Assembly: GCA_903843225.1 (NCBI GenBank)
Contig: CAIMOX010000016.1
Location: forward strand, 1 to 39,357
Direction: 5' to 3'
Origin: an uncultured Actinomycetes bacterium
GTDB lineage: Bacteria; Actinomycetota; Actinomycetes; Nanopelagicales; Nanopelagicaceae
Length of the DNA stretch: 39,357 nucleotides
Shown: in pieces, positions 23,879-34,438 of the stretch
Numbering within the stretch: the stretch's first letter is position 1
Layout: each line of letters opens with the position of its first letter
The notes under the pieces: generated by a model
Told to the model about the DNA's origin: nothing
Databases searched by the model: none
What the model saw: only the letters and a program-made list of their open reading frames with translations
Position numbers and translations under genes: made by a program

Positions 23879-23930
23879 TTTCAACGATGAAATCAATCAC
23901 GTAAACAACGAAGAAAGCACGGGATACGCA

Positions 23931-25994
23931 ATGAGCTCAGTACAACGCCAGGCATGGGTAGATCTTGATGATAGAGCGGTCGCCATTGCGCGCGCACTCG
24001 CATCTGATGCAGTCCAGAAGGTTGGTAATGGCCACCCAGGCACTGCAATGGCGCTGGCACCAGTTGCCTACACACTCTTCCAACGATTCCTTAAACATGA
24101 TCCTCTTCATCCCGAATGGCTCGGCCGTGACCGTTTTGTCCTCTCATGTGGTCACTCCTCTCTCACGCTCTACATTCAACTCTTCCTCTCTGGCTATGGA
24201 CTCTCACTTGATGACCTCAAAGCATTTCGCACCGCGGGCTCACTCACGCCAGCGCACCCTGAATATGGCCATACAAGGGGTGTAGAGATCACCACTGGTC
24301 CATTGGGCTCTGGTATCGCATCCGCCGTTGGCATGGCAATGGCAGGTCGCTATGAAAAGGGACTCTTCGATCCGACTGGTTCAACCACACTCTTTGATCA
24401 CAATATCTGGGTCATCGCCTCTGATGGCGATTTACAAGAGGGTGTAAGTGCTGAAGCTTCATCGCTCGCCGGAACCCAATCACTTGGAAATCTCAAAGTT
24501 ATTTATGACGATAACCGAATCTCTATCGAAGGCGATACACACCTCTCTTTCACTGAAGATGTCTCAGCTCGCTACCGCGCGTACGGCTGGCACGTTATCG
24601 AGGTGAACGCTTTGGCTCACGGAGATGTCGATCGAGCTGGACTAGAAGCTGCGATGGCGAAGGCTGAGAGCACAACGGATGCACCGACACTTATTCGCTT
24701 GAAGACTGTCATTGCTTGGCCAGCGCCAACAGCGCGCGGCACATCAAAATCACATGGCTCCGCCCTCGGTGCAGATGAAGTCGCGGCAACAAAGAGAGAG
24801 CTCGGATTAAATCCCGAAGAGAGCTTTATTGTTCCCGACGATGTGCTTGCTCATGCTCGAGCGGTCGCTGTTCGCGGAGCTGCAGCTCGAGCCGAGTGGG
24901 AGGCTGAATTCTCCAGCTGGAGTAATTCCCATCCAAAGGAAGCAGCACTTCTTGCCAGACTTTCTAATAAGCAACTTCCAGCAGGCTGGGAGAATGCGAT
25001 TCCGACATTTAGCGCTGAGAAGGAGATTGCAACGCGCGCTGCCTCCGGAAAGATTATTAACGAGATCGCGAAGGTTCTTCCTGAATTCTGGGGTGGCTCA
25101 GCTGACCTTGGTGAATCGAACAACACTACGATTGAAGGAGGGCGCTCGTTCCTTCCGGCAACATCGTCAATGAAAGATGCCGATCCGTATGGCCGCATCA
25201 TTCACTTCGGAATTCGTGAACATGCAATGGGCGCAATCCTCAATGGAATTGCACTTCATGGTCTTACCAAAGCATTCGGTGGAACTTTCCTCGTCTTCTC
25301 CGACTATATGCGTGGTTCAGTTCGCCTCGCAGCAATCATGGATATTCCCTCAACCTTCGTCTGGACCCATGACTCGATTGGCGTGGGCGAAGATGGCCCT
25401 ACCCATCAGCCGATTGAACATGTGGCCTCATTGCGAGCAATTCCAAATCTTGCAGTCATACGGCCAGCCGATGCGAATGAGAGTGCGATCGCCTGGCGTG
25501 AAATCATTACTCGCCAGAAACCAGCAGGAGTCATACTCTCCCGTCAGAATTTGCCAGTCTTTGATCGCACTCTCTTCGGGTCGGCCGAAGGCGTCGCACA
25601 AGGTGCTTACATCCTCAAGGATTGTTCTGGTACCCCAGATGTCATCCTCATCGGCACCGGCTCTGAAGTTCAATATGCAGTTGCTGCGGAAGCGCTTCTG
25701 AGAGAGCAAGGCGTTAAGGCTCGAGTAGTAAGCGCACCATGCATTGAGTGGTTTAACGAACAGAGTGATTCTTATAAAGAGTCGGTCATGCCTGCTGCAG
25801 TGCGCGCTCGCGTCAGCATTGAGGCTGGCATCGCACAAGGCTGGCGTGAGTTGATTGGAGATGCAGGAGTTGCTATCTCCATCGAGCATTACGGTGAGTC
25901 TGCGGCAGCTGGAGTGCTCTTCAAGAAATTCGGATTCACAGCAGAGAACGTCGTCGCATCTGCCCTCGAATCGATCAAGAAGGCGGCCAAGTAA
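23931..25994 (+). CDS. tkt: Transketolase
   Basis: Transketolase moves two-carbon units between sugar phosphates in the non-oxidative pentose phosphate pathway using thiamine diphosphate. From the ATG at 23931 it has 687 residues, the usual length. The N-terminal domain shows GNGHPGTAMALAP and the thiamine motif region ASDGDLQEGVSAEASSLAG with DDNRISIEG; the pyrimidine domain has FGIREHAMGAILNGIALHG and THDSIGVGEDGPTHQP. An upstream ATG at 23829 would overlap ctaA and add 34 unrelated residues, so I rejected it. The tal gene follows after two bases. Confidence 0.97.
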   Translation: MSSVQRQAWVDLDDRAVAIARALASDAVQKVGNGHPGTAMALAPVAYTLFQRFLKHDPLHPEWLGRDRFVLSCGHSSLTLYIQLFLSGYGLSLDDLKAFRTAGSLTPAHPEYGHTRGVEITTGPLGSGIASAVGMAMAGRYEKGLFDPTGSTTLFDHNIWVIASDGDLQEGVSAEASSLAGTQSLGNLKVIYDDNRISIEGDTHLSFTEDVSARYRAYGWHVIEVNALAHGDVDRAGLEAAMAKAESTTDAPTLIRLKTVIAWPAPTARGTSKSHGSALGADEVAATKRELGLNPEESFIVPDDVLAHARAVAVRGAAARAEWEAEFSSWSNSHPKEAALLARLSNKQLPAGWENAIPTFSAEKEIATRAASGKIINEIAKVLPEFWGGSADLGESNNTTIEGGRSFLPATSSMKDADPYGRIIHFGIREHAMGAILNGIALHGLTKAFGGTFLVFSDYMRGSVRLAAIMDIPSTFVWTHDSIGVGEDGPTHQPIEHVASLRAIPNLAVIRPADANESAIAWREIITRQKPAGVILSRQNLPVFDRTLFGSAEGVAQGAYILKDCSGTPDVILIGTGSEVQYAVAAEALLREQGVKARVVSAPCIEWFNEQSDSYKESVMPAAVRARVSIEAGIAQGWRELIGDAGVAISIEHYGESAAAGVLFKKFGFTAENVVASALESIKKAAK

Positions 25995-25996
25995 CG

Positions 25997-27082
25997 ATGA
26001 ATACTCTTTCGCAGGTCTCACAAGCCGGAGTCTCTATTTGGCTTGATGATCTCTCTCGTGATCGTCTACAAAGCGGTTCGCTCATGAAATTGATTGATGG
26101 CTCATCGGTCGTTGGTGTCACCACAAATCCCAGTATCTTCAGCGCTGCAATCTCTGGCTCGACCCTCTATCGCGAAGATATCCTCGCTCTAAAGGCGAAG
26201 GGCAAGAATTCATCTGAGATTGTCACGGAGCTCACCACCTCAGATGTTCGCGTCGCCTGCGATCTCTTTACGCCAATCTTTCAATCAACGCACGGGATTG
26301 ATGGACGGGTATCGATCGAAGTAGATCCAGATCTAGCCTATGACACTGCTGGCACGGTCAAGCGCGGTGTTGAGCTTTCAACGATAGTGAATCGTCCCAA
26401 CCTGCTCATGAAGGTACCGGCAACAATGGAGGGTCTTCCTGCGATCGAAGAGCTCACTGCACAAGGAATCTCGGTCAATGTGACTCTCATCTTCTCCGTG
26501 GAGCGTTACACCATGGTCATGGAGTCATACCTTCGCGGGCTCGAACGTCGCATTGCAAAAAATGAGTCGATCAGTGAAATCCATTCAGTCGCATCATTTT
26601 TCATTAGCCGAATTGATGCTGACATCGATAAGCAGTTGGATCTCAGCTCACCTGGCTCGACCCTACGTGGTAAGGCCGCGATCGCAAATGCACACCTCGC
26701 CTACGAAGCCTTCCTCACCTTCATCGCTTCCGATCGCTGGCAGAGCGTCGCATCAAATGGCGCAAATCTTCAACGTCCGCTCTGGGCTTCTACCGGTGTA
26801 AAAGATAAGGCTTACGACCCAACTCGCTATGTTATTGAGTTAATCGCAGCGCATTGCGTTAACACGATGCCAGAGGGCACGCTCAATGCAGTTCGCGACC
26901 ACGGCGTGGTTCGCGGAGATACCATCACTCCAAATATTTCAGCGGCCCATCACGACCTTGCAGATCTTGCTCTGGCCGGAATCGACCTATCTGCCATCGT
27001 TAAGCACCTTGAAGAAGATGGCGTCGCGAAGTTCCAAAAAGCCTGGGAAGAGTTACTTCTCAATGTGGAAGCTGTTGCGTAA
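25997..27082 (+). CDS. tal: Transaldolase
   Basis: Transaldolase moves the dihydroxyacetone unit between sugar phosphates, linking the pentose phosphate pathway and glycolysis. The 361-residue protein is of the longer actinobacterial/cyanobacterial class. The signature GVTTNPSIF is at 40-48 and the Schiff-base lysine is Lys139 in LLMKVPAT. It begins two bases after the tkt stop, and its own stop overlaps the pgi start by one base (TAATG). Confidence 0.96.
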   Translation: MNTLSQVSQAGVSIWLDDLSRDRLQSGSLMKLIDGSSVVGVTTNPSIFSAAISGSTLYREDILALKAKGKNSSEIVTELTTSDVRVACDLFTPIFQSTHGIDGRVSIEVDPDLAYDTAGTVKRGVELSTIVNRPNLLMKVPATMEGLPAIEELTAQGISVNVTLIFSVERYTMVMESYLRGLERRIAKNESISEIHSVASFFISRIDADIDKQLDLSSPGSTLRGKAAIANAHLAYEAFLTFIASDRWQSVASNGANLQRPLWASTGVKDKAYDPTRYVIELIAAHCVNTMPEGTLNAVRDHGVVRGDTITPNISAAHHDLADLALAGIDLSAIVKHLEEDGVAKFQKAWEELLLNVEAVA

Positions 27083-28629
27083 TGACTATCTCAATCTCCG
27101 GAAAACGGTTAGCTGATAAAAATTCACCCCTATTGGTCACTCTGCACGGAGCGGCCGTAAGACTTGCCGCAAAGGATTCGACCCTTTGGGGTAGCGATGC
27201 ACAGGCAGAAGCTCAGGTGCGACTCAATTGGATCGATCTTCCCGATAGTTCGCAAAAGCTCTTGCCGATTCTCGACGAACTTGTGAGCTGGGCAAAGGCT
27301 CATCACTTAACGCATATTGTCCTCGCAGGAATGGGCGGCTCTTCCTTGGCACCGGAAGTCATCAGCAAGGCGTATGCGAAAGAACTTACAGTTTTGGATA
27401 CTACAGATCCAGACCAGATCCGTAAGGCTATTCCCGCAAACCTCGCGCACACCGTCGTAGTGGTTGGATCTAAATCGGGTTCAACGATTGAGACTGCTTC
27501 ACATAAGGCGCTCTTTGAAGAGCTCTTCATGCAGGCCGGCCTTCTCCCCCGCGATCACATCGTTATTGTCACAGATCCGGGCTCACCACTCGATCAAAGT
27601 TCGCGATCAGCAGGTCTTCGAACTATTAATGCCGATCCCAATGTTGGGGGTCGCTACAGCGCACTCAGCGCATTCGGTTTAGTTCCGGCGGCTTTAATGG
27701 GGGTCGACGTGGCTGGAATGCTCGCTGATGCGCGCGCAGCTGCTTCAAACTTCACCCTCGCCGATTCACCAGCGATAAATTTGGCAACGGCGATCTTTGA
27801 AGCCGGAGAACAGAACGTAGCCTTCTCCGATAAGGGTTCGACGACACCTGGGCTCTCCGATTGGATAGAGCAATTGATCGCTGAATCAACTGGAAAGAAT
27901 GAACGCGGACGACTTCCTATTGCTATCGAATCGATTGACGCACCAGTTGCTGGTAGCCATTATCTGGTGAACCTCACAACCGCATCAGCTGATTCGGCCG
28001 ATGCGGTTGTGACTGGTTCGCTCGGAGAGCAATTCATTCTCTGGGAGTGGGTAACCGCCCTGCTTGGAGTTGCGCTCGAAGTTGATCCATTTAACCAGCC
28101 AAATGTGACTGAAGCCAAGGAGCGAACCAACGCGATTCTTGCCAAGTGGTCAAGCGGTGAGAACGAAAAGCTCACGCCTTCCTTCGAGGATACGAACTTC
28201 GCAATCTATTCCACATCGAGCGCTCAATCACTTCAAGGTCAACTCGATGATTTCCTCACTCTTGAATCCCACTACATCGCGATCATGGCTTATCTTGCTC
28301 GCGGGATTGATGATGAGATCTCAGAGACGCGTCGACTTATCGCAAGCAAGAGTGGACGTGGCACAACCTTTGGTTGGGGTCCACGATTCCTTCACTCCAC
28401 AGGTCAGTTCCATAAAGGTGGTCAACATAATGGCGCCTTTATCCAAATCACTGGTGAGAATCTCAACGATCTCAAAATCCCAGGCCGCGATTTCTCATTC
28501 CACACACTTTTAATGGCTCAAGCGCTTGGAGATGGCGAAGCGCTTGCAGATCGCCACTTCCCACTTATGCGTATTCATCTCAAAAATCGAAGTGTAGGCA
28601 TCGCCGAACTTCTTGCCGCTCTCGACTAA
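27082..28629 (+). CDS. pgi: Glucose-6-phosphate isomerase
   Basis: The enzyme interconverts glucose 6-phosphate and fructose 6-phosphate. It has 515 residues in two SIS sugar-binding domains. VVGSKSGSTIET is the phosphate-binding loop; DPNVGGRYSALSAFG fits the first Pgi signature, and DPFNQPNVTEAKERT stands in place of the second. The FNQPNV form is what I recall from the Pgi half of bifunctional Tal-Pgi proteins, and here pgi is coupled to tal by TAATG. It may therefore be the split version of that fusion family. It is shorter than the E. coli enzyme (549). A bidirectional terminator follows. Confidence 0.93.
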   Translation: MTISISGKRLADKNSPLLVTLHGAAVRLAAKDSTLWGSDAQAEAQVRLNWIDLPDSSQKLLPILDELVSWAKAHHLTHIVLAGMGGSSLAPEVISKAYAKELTVLDTTDPDQIRKAIPANLAHTVVVVGSKSGSTIETASHKALFEELFMQAGLLPRDHIVIVTDPGSPLDQSSRSAGLRTINADPNVGGRYSALSAFGLVPAALMGVDVAGMLADARAAASNFTLADSPAINLATAIFEAGEQNVAFSDKGSTTPGLSDWIEQLIAESTGKNERGRLPIAIESIDAPVAGSHYLVNLTTASADSADAVVTGSLGEQFILWEWVTALLGVALEVDPFNQPNVTEAKERTNAILAKWSSGENEKLTPSFEDTNFAIYSTSSAQSLQGQLDDFLTLESHYIAIMAYLARGIDDEISETRRLIASKSGRGTTFGWGPRFLHSTGQFHKGGQHNGAFIQITGENLNDLKIPGRDFSFHTLLMAQALGDGEALADRHFPLMRIHLKNRSVGIAELLAALD

Positions 28630-28636
28630 TAAGAAT

Positions 28637-28673
28637 AAAAAAAAACCCGCCTCTATCTGAGGCGGGTTTTTTT
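28637..28673. terminator. Bidirectional terminator between pgi and rbpA
   Basis: A perfect GC-rich stem CCCGCCTC (28646-28653) and GAGGCGGG (28659-28666) with a five-base loop is flanked by nine A on one side and seven T on the other. It therefore works as an intrinsic terminator in both directions, ending the tkt-tal-pgi and secG-rbpA transcripts. Confidence 0.95.
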
Positions 28674-28684
28674 AATGCTGTAAA

Positions 28685-29026
28685 TTATTCATCTTCTCCG
28701 CGGAGTGCAGCGAGTGCATCACCGAGGATCTTCACCGCTTCAGCTTCGGAGCGACGCTCTTTCACGTAAGCAAGGTGAGTCTTATACGGCTCGTTCTTTA
28801 CTGGAAGTGGCGGGCTGTTCTTATCGAGTCCTGCTGGGTAACCACAACGTGGGCAATCCCATTCGGCTGGAATCTGTACTGTGCCATCTTCAGCGAAGGA
28901 GGGACGGGTCTCGTGGCCATTGGCGCACCAATAGGAGACTCGGAAACGACCAATTGCCTCGCCGCGTTCAGCTTCACCCATTGGGCCAGCGCCGACACGA
29001 CTTCCACGAATTGCGCTACCCGCCAT
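28685..29026 (-). CDS. rbpA: RNA polymerase-binding protein RbpA
   Basis: RbpA is an actinobacteria-specific transcription factor that binds RNA polymerase and the main sigma factor and steadies the open promoter complex. The 113-residue protein shows the usual plan: N-terminal tail (MAGSAIRGSRVGAGPMGEAERG), a core with cysteines in YWCANGHE and WDCPRCG (zinc-ribbon-like), a basic linker, and the C-terminal sigma-interacting helix (THLAYVKERRSEAEAVKILGDAL). It starts 12 bases after secG with a clear AAAGGGGA ribosome-binding site. It marks the organism as an actinobacterium. Confidence 0.96.
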   Translation of the reverse strand: MAGSAIRGSRVGAGPMGEAERGEAIGRFRVSYWCANGHETRPSFAEDGTVQIPAEWDCPRCGYPAGLDKNSPPLPVKNEPYKTHLAYVKERRSEAEAVKILGDALAALRGEDE

Positions 29027-29038
29027 GAGTGATCCCCT

Positions 29039-29269
29039 TTACTTCTTCAACAATAATGAGAGCGCAACGACGCCTGCGAACCAGAGTCCACCAACGACGA
29101 TCGTGATCCGATCTAGGTTTCGTTCGACGACCGATGATCCGCCGTAATTAGAAGAGACTCCGCCACCGAAGAGATCTGAGAGGCCCGAGCCCTTACCCTT
29201 GTGAAGGAGGACGAGGAGAATCATGAGTACGCTCGTTATGACGAGCAAGATTGATAGAGCCAGAACCAC
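29039..29269 (-). CDS. secG: Preprotein translocase subunit SecG
   Basis: SecG is the small accessory subunit of the SecYEG protein channel. The 76-residue protein has two hydrophobic helices (about 3-24 and 54-73) separated by the conserved loop LLHKGKGSGLSDLFGGG. The start codon is GTG, preceded by AAAGGAGA at good spacing. It is downstream of tpiA after 79 bases that carry a GGAGCGCTCC palindrome but no clear promoter. Confidence 0.95.
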   Translation of the reverse strand: MVLALSILLVITSVLMILLVLLHKGKGSGLSDLFGGGVSSNYGGSSVVERNLDRITIVVGGLWFAGVVALSLLLKK

Positions 29270-29348
29270 GAGTGATCTCCTTTATTGCCGGTAGTGCTGA
29301 AATGGTTAATCCCGGAGCGCTCCAGGAGTACAAGGGTTAATGATAGCC

Positions 29349-30122
29349 CTAAGCGACCCGGTAAAACTTCGCAATTCGAGCAAACTCTTCTGGGTCTAGG
29401 CTCGCGCCGCCGACTAGAACACCATCCACATCAACCTGACGCATAATCTCCACAATATTGGCCGACTTTACTGATCCGCCGTAGAGGATTCGGGCAGCTT
29501 CTGCGATCTCATCGCTTCCAATCTTTGCCAGCTCAACACGGATCGCCGCACAGACCTCTTGCGCATCTTCAGGGGTCGCAGTCTTCCCGGTGCCGATAGC
29601 CCACACTGGCTCGTATGCGAAGACCATCTTCTTGAGATCGGGCTTATGTATTCCTTTGAGGCCTGCGCGGAGTTGGTTAAGAACATGCTCAACATGGGTA
29701 CCCGCTTCACGAATTGCAAGCTCTTCACCGATACAGAAGATCGGGGCAATCTCAGCGGCGAGCGCTGCTTTGAGTTTGCGGTTGAGGAGCTCATCACCTT
29801 CGTGATGAATAGCTCGACGTTCAGAGTGACCTACTGCGACAAAGCTACATCCTAATTTCTTGAGCATTCCACCAGAGATGTCACCGGTAAAGGCGCCGGA
29901 GCTATCCGGAGAGAGATCTTGGGCACCGTAGGTGAGACGCAGGCGGTCACCATCGACCAGCGTCTGAACAGAGCGGATATCCGTAAATGGTGGGAGCACC
30001 GTGATATCGACCGCTTCGTAATCCTTCTCCTCAAGTGAGTATGAGAGTTTCTGGGTGACAGCTATCGCCTCGAGGTGATTGAGATTCATCTTCCAATTAC
30101 CTGCGATCAGTGGCTTGCGCAT
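29349..30122 (-). CDS. tpiA: Triosephosphate isomerase
   Basis: The enzyme interconverts dihydroxyacetone phosphate and glyceraldehyde 3-phosphate. The 257-residue TIM barrel has AGNWKMN with the catalytic lysine at residue 11, the catalytic histidine in AVGHSERR, the catalytic glutamate in [14 protein letters not shown], and the phosphate loop [11 protein letters not shown] plus [12 protein letters not shown] strong GAAGGAG ribosome-binding site precedes the ATG. It belongs to the gap-pgk-tpiA glycolysis operon. Confidence 0.98.
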   Translation of the reverse strand: MRKPLIAGNWKMNLNHLEAIAVTQKLSYSLEEKDYEAVDITVLPPFTDIRSVQTLVDGDRLRLTYGAQDLSPDSSGAFTGDISGGMLKKLGCSFVAVGHSERRAIHHEGDELLNRKLKAALAAEIAPIFCIGEELAIREAGTHVEHVLNQLRAGLKGIHKPDLKKMVFAYEPVWAIGTGKTATPEDAQEVCAAIRVELAKIGSDEIAEAARILYGGSVKSANIVEIMRQVDVDGVLVGGASLDPEEFARIAKFYRVA

Positions 30123-30174
30123 AACTACTCCTTCTTCTCATATGTTCCACACTGGGGCATTACTTTCAACAATT

Positions 30175-31350
30175 TTAAGCGAGTGCAACTAGACCAGGTA
30201 ACTCTTTACCCTCAAGATATTCAAGCGATGCTCCGCCACCAGTTGAGATATATCCAAATTGTGAATCAGCAAATCCAAGAGCACGTACCGCTGCCGCTGA
30301 GTCTCCTCCACCGACGACTGAGATCCCTGTAACTTTGGTCAGCGCTTGCGCAACCACCTTTGTTCCGGCGGCAAAGTTTGCAAACTCGAATACTCCCATT
30401 GGACCATTCCAGAAGAGGGTCTTGCATCTTTCGATCGCAGAAGCGAATTTCGCAGCACTTACTGGACCAATGTCGAGGCCCATTTGATCAGCTGGGATCG
30501 CATCTGCATTGACAATAGTTGGCGTTGCATCAGCGGCGAAAGCCGGTGCGACGACGATATCGGTGGGTATAAGTAACTCGACGCCTAAGGCTTCAGCTCT
30601 CTCAATCAAATCCTTTACCGTTGGAATGAGATCTCGCTCGACAAGTGAATTTCCGATTTCATATCCTCGGGCCGCGAGAAATGTAAAGAGCATTCCTCCA
30701 CCGATAGCCATGAGATCAACTTTGTCCAAGAGGTTCTCGATCACACCGATTTTGTCAGAGACTTTAGATCCACCGAGAACAACACCGTATGGACGATCGG
30801 GGTTCTGAGTCAATTTCTTCAGTACTTCGATCTCGGCTGCGACGAGATAGCCTGGCGCGTGAGGAAGCAAGGCTGCGACATCAAAGACCGAGGCATGCTT
30901 ACGATGGAGCGCGCCAAAGCCATCGGAAATAAAGATATCTCCATAGCTTGCAAGCTCTTTTGCCAAGGCGATTCGCTCTGCCTCGTCTTTACTTGTTTCG
31001 GCAGCTTCATATCGAATATTTTCTAAGAGCACGATTTCGCCAGGAGCCACTGCACGCGCTGATGGCGAAGCGACAATCTCTGGCGAGAATGTAACTTCTC
31101 TTCCGAGTAACTCACCGAGCCTGGCAGCGACTGGAGCGAGTGTGAAGGCGGGATTGCGCTCCCCTTTTGGTCGACCGAGGTGGGCGGTGATAACTACCGC
31201 CGCACCCTGATCGATCAAATAAGAAATTGTTGGAAGTGATGCACGAATACGACCATCGTCAGTAATAACGCCATCTTTGATTGGGACATTGAGGTCACAA
31301 CGGAGAAGAACTCTCTTTCCAGCATAATCAAAAGACTCGAGTGTATTCAT
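30175..31350 (-). CDS. pgk: Phosphoglycerate kinase
   Basis: The enzyme makes ATP from 1,3-bisphosphoglycerate. The 391-residue protein has the N-terminal signature KRVLLRCDLNVPIKDG, TAHLGRPKGER, the hinge and ADP-binding region with GGSKVSDKIGVIENLL, WNGPMGVFE and the C-terminal GGGDSAAAV / YISTGGGASLEYLEGK. It starts 12 bases after gap without a strong Shine-Dalgarno, so it is probably coupled to translation of gap. A 52-base gap separates it from tpiA. Confidence 0.98.
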   Translation of the reverse strand: MNTLESFDYAGKRVLLRCDLNVPIKDGVITDDGRIRASLPTISYLIDQGAAVVITAHLGRPKGERNPAFTLAPVAARLGELLGREVTFSPEIVASPSARAVAPGEIVLLENIRYEAAETSKDEAERIALAKELASYGDIFISDGFGALHRKHASVFDVAALLPHAPGYLVAAEIEVLKKLTQNPDRPYGVVLGGSKVSDKIGVIENLLDKVDLMAIGGGMLFTFLAARGYEIGNSLVERDLIPTVKDLIERAEALGVELLIPTDIVVAPAFAADATPTIVNADAIPADQMGLDIGPVSAAKFASAIERCKTLFWNGPMGVFEFANFAAGTKVVAQALTKVTGISVVGGGDSAAAVRALGFADSQFGYISTGGGASLEYLEGKELPGLVALA

Positions 31351-31362
31351 GCGGTCTGCTCG

Positions 31363-32379
<1,017 letters not shown>

Positions 32380-32490
32380 TTAAAAGTGAGGTCTCCCAGT
32401 GGAAATCTCCTCGGATTGATGTGAGCTACCCAACAAAAACGCGGGCTCAGATCCACAACACTGTGATGGGTGAACCTTACCAGTTCGGAA

Positions 32491-33474
32491 TCAGTCGTTT
32501 TCGAGCATCTCGGGGCTCAAACCCGCTTCAGTATCCGGAATCCCAAGATCGTGAGCACGCTTATCTGCCATAGCCAAGAGACGTCGGATTCGGCCAGCGA
32601 TCGCATCTTTGGTCATCGGAGGAAGGGCGAGTGAGCCGAGCTCTTCCAAACTCGCTTGGCCATGTGTAATGCGTAGTTCGCCAGCCTCCTTGAGGTGATC
32701 TGGAATCTCCTCACCGAGAATCTCCATCGCTCTTGCTACTCGAGCTGATGCTGCAACTGCGGCTCGCGCTGAACGTCGAAGGTTGGCATCATCAAAGTTG
32801 GCAAGGCGATTTGCGGTTGCGCGGACTTCCCGGCGCATTCGGCGCTCTTCCCAGGCTAGTACTGATTCGTGAGCTCCGAGTCTGGTCAAGAGTGCGCCGA
32901 TAGCATCTCCGTCGCGAATGACGACGCGATCTACATTTCGAACTTCGCGCGCCTTAGCAGTGATACCGAGGCGACGAGCAGAACCGACGAGAGCTAGCGC
33001 CGCCTCTGGACCAGGACAGGTGATCTCAAGGGCAGAGGATCGACCAGGTTCAGTCAATGAACCATGTGCGAGAAATGCTCCACGCCAGGCCGCTTCCGCA
33101 TCACAGATTCCAGCAGAGACAACTTGTGGTGGAAGGCCGCGCACTGGACGGTTGTTAGCATCAATCAGACCAGTTTGACGAGCCAGTGCATCACCATCAG
33201 AGATGACGCGAACGAGATAGCGAGATCCTTTGCGAAGTCCACCGGCAGAGAGAACCGCAAGTTCAGCATCATGACCAAAGATTTCAGAGATATCTTTACG
33301 TAGTCGACGTGCGCTCTGTGCAGTGTCGAGTTCGACCTCAATCACAATATGTCCAGCCGAGATATGTAATCCACCGGCAAATCGTAGAAGCGCAGAGACT
33401 TCGGCTTTACGGCAGCAAGGTTTTGTCACGCTCAATCTGCTGAGCTCATCTTTCACACTTGCCGTCATTGCCAT
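32491..33474 (-). CDS. whiA: WhiA, sporulation/cell-division regulator
   Basis: WhiA is a DNA-binding protein that activates division genes in Streptomyces and affects chromosome segregation in other Gram-positives. The 327-residue protein has an N-terminal degenerate LAGLIDADG homing-endonuclease fold ([16 protein letters not shown] is the second repeat) and a C-terminal helix-turn-helix ([24 protein letters not shown]). The start [14 protein letters not shown] is the form usual in the family. It is followed by gap and lies 19 bases after yvcK. Nothing in the window suggests sporulation, so a cell-division role is more likely. Confidence 0.95.
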   Translation of the reverse strand: MAMTASVKDELSRLSVTKPCCRKAEVSALLRFAGGLHISAGHIVIEVELDTAQSARRLRKDISEIFGHDAELAVLSAGGLRKGSRYLVRVISDGDALARQTGLIDANNRPVRGLPPQVVSAGICDAEAAWRGAFLAHGSLTEPGRSSALEITCPGPEAALALVGSARRLGITAKAREVRNVDRVVIRDGDAIGALLTRLGAHESVLAWEERRMRREVRATANRLANFDDANLRRSARAAVAASARVARAMEILGEEIPDHLKEAGELRITHGQASLEELGSLALPPMTKDAIAGRIRRLLAMADKRAHDLGIPDTEAGLSPEMLEND

Positions 33475-33493
33475 GTGAGTATCTAAGCAGGGA

Positions 33494-34438
33494 TCAATTG
33501 AAAATGTGGCTCAAAGTCATCGCCAATTTTGCGGGATCATGATGAAAACTTCCGGGGCTCTTGGCAAGATCTGCCCGAATCAGTTGGCCACCACAACCCT
33601 CAACCGCTAGTTGAAGGCTCTCGCTAGTTCCCATTGAGCTCTGATCTGCGATTGCAAAATCTAGGTGAAGATTGGGAAGATGTTTAATGACCAGATCCAA
33701 ATGCTCCTTTGCTGAGTAGCCAGCAAATTCGTCAATGGAATCAGGTTCCGGAAGATTAAAGATCATGATCTTCTTTGCTGATGATCGCGCAATCGCCTCT
33801 GCCTGGGCAGGGAGAAGAAAGTGTGGCATCACACTTGAGAACCACGAGCCTGGACCAACCGTGATCCATTCTGCCTCGGCAATAGCTTTGAGCGCTTCAG
33901 GAGTAGCCCTTGGATCATCTGGTATTAAATGTAAGGATTCAATGCGCCCCTTAGTAGTAGCAACCTCAACCTGACCGCGCACAATTTTTCTTCCATAGGA
34001 TGTCTGAAAACTTGCCTCAATATCGAGTGGGTCGAGCGCCATCGGTAGAACTTCTCCAGTTAATTGCAATAATTCACCAACGCGTGCAATCCCTTGCACT
34101 GGATCGCCATCTCTATTCCAGAGCGCTGCTAAAAGTAGGTTACCGACCGCATGTCCATGCAAGGGGCTCTGAGATAGACCATCGTTTGAGAAACGGTATT
34201 TGAGGATATCGGCCCACTCTCTACCGCGTTCATCATCAGAGCAGAGTGCAGCGAGAGCCATGCGCAGATCCCCTGGAGGCAGAATTCCAAACTCTTCGCG
34301 CAAACGACCACTCGATCCCCCATTATCTGCAACGGTAACTACCGCAGTGAGGTGCTCTGTCAGGGAACGAAGCGCTGTAAGGGTTGCGGCTAAACCATGT
34401 CCACCGCCGAGCGCAACAACTCGCGGACCGCGCATCAA
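33494..34438 (-). CDS. yvcK: YvcK/GlmR family protein
   Basis: YvcK (GlmR) proteins bind UDP-N-acetylglucosamine and help direct carbon toward cell-wall precursors, in B. subtilis by stimulating GlmS. The 314-residue protein resembles the CofD fold: [18 protein letters not shown] at the N-terminus, [32 protein letters not shown] (35-66) and [14 protein letters not shown]. The start overlaps the rapZ stop by four bases. It belongs to the conserved rapZ-yvcK-whiA cluster. Confidence 0.94.
   Translation of the reverse strand: MMRGPRVVALGGGHGLAATLTALRSLTEHLTAVVTVADNGGSSGRLREEFGILPPGDLRMALAALCSDDERGREWADILKYRFSNDGLSQSPLHGHAVGNLLLAALWNRDGDPVQGIARVGELLQLTGEVLPMALDPLDIEASFQTSYGRKIVRGQVEVATTKGRIESLHLIPDDPRATPEALKAIAEAEWITVGPGSWFSSVMPHFLLPAQAEAIARSSAKKIMIFNLPEPDSIDEFAGYSAKEHLDLVIKHLPNLHLDFAIADQSSMGTSESLQLAVEGCGGQLIRADLAKSPGSFHHDPAKLAMTLSHIFN

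Noticed and set aside
23829-23930. Upstream ATG for tkt adding 34 residues
   Set aside because: It overlaps ctaA by 50 bases and the added residues are not part of the family; the ATG at 23931 gives the normal start.
25428-26021. 197-codon minus-strand frame opposite tkt
   Set aside because: Antisense to transketolase; low-complexity mix of Ser/Cys/Arg typical of shadow frames.
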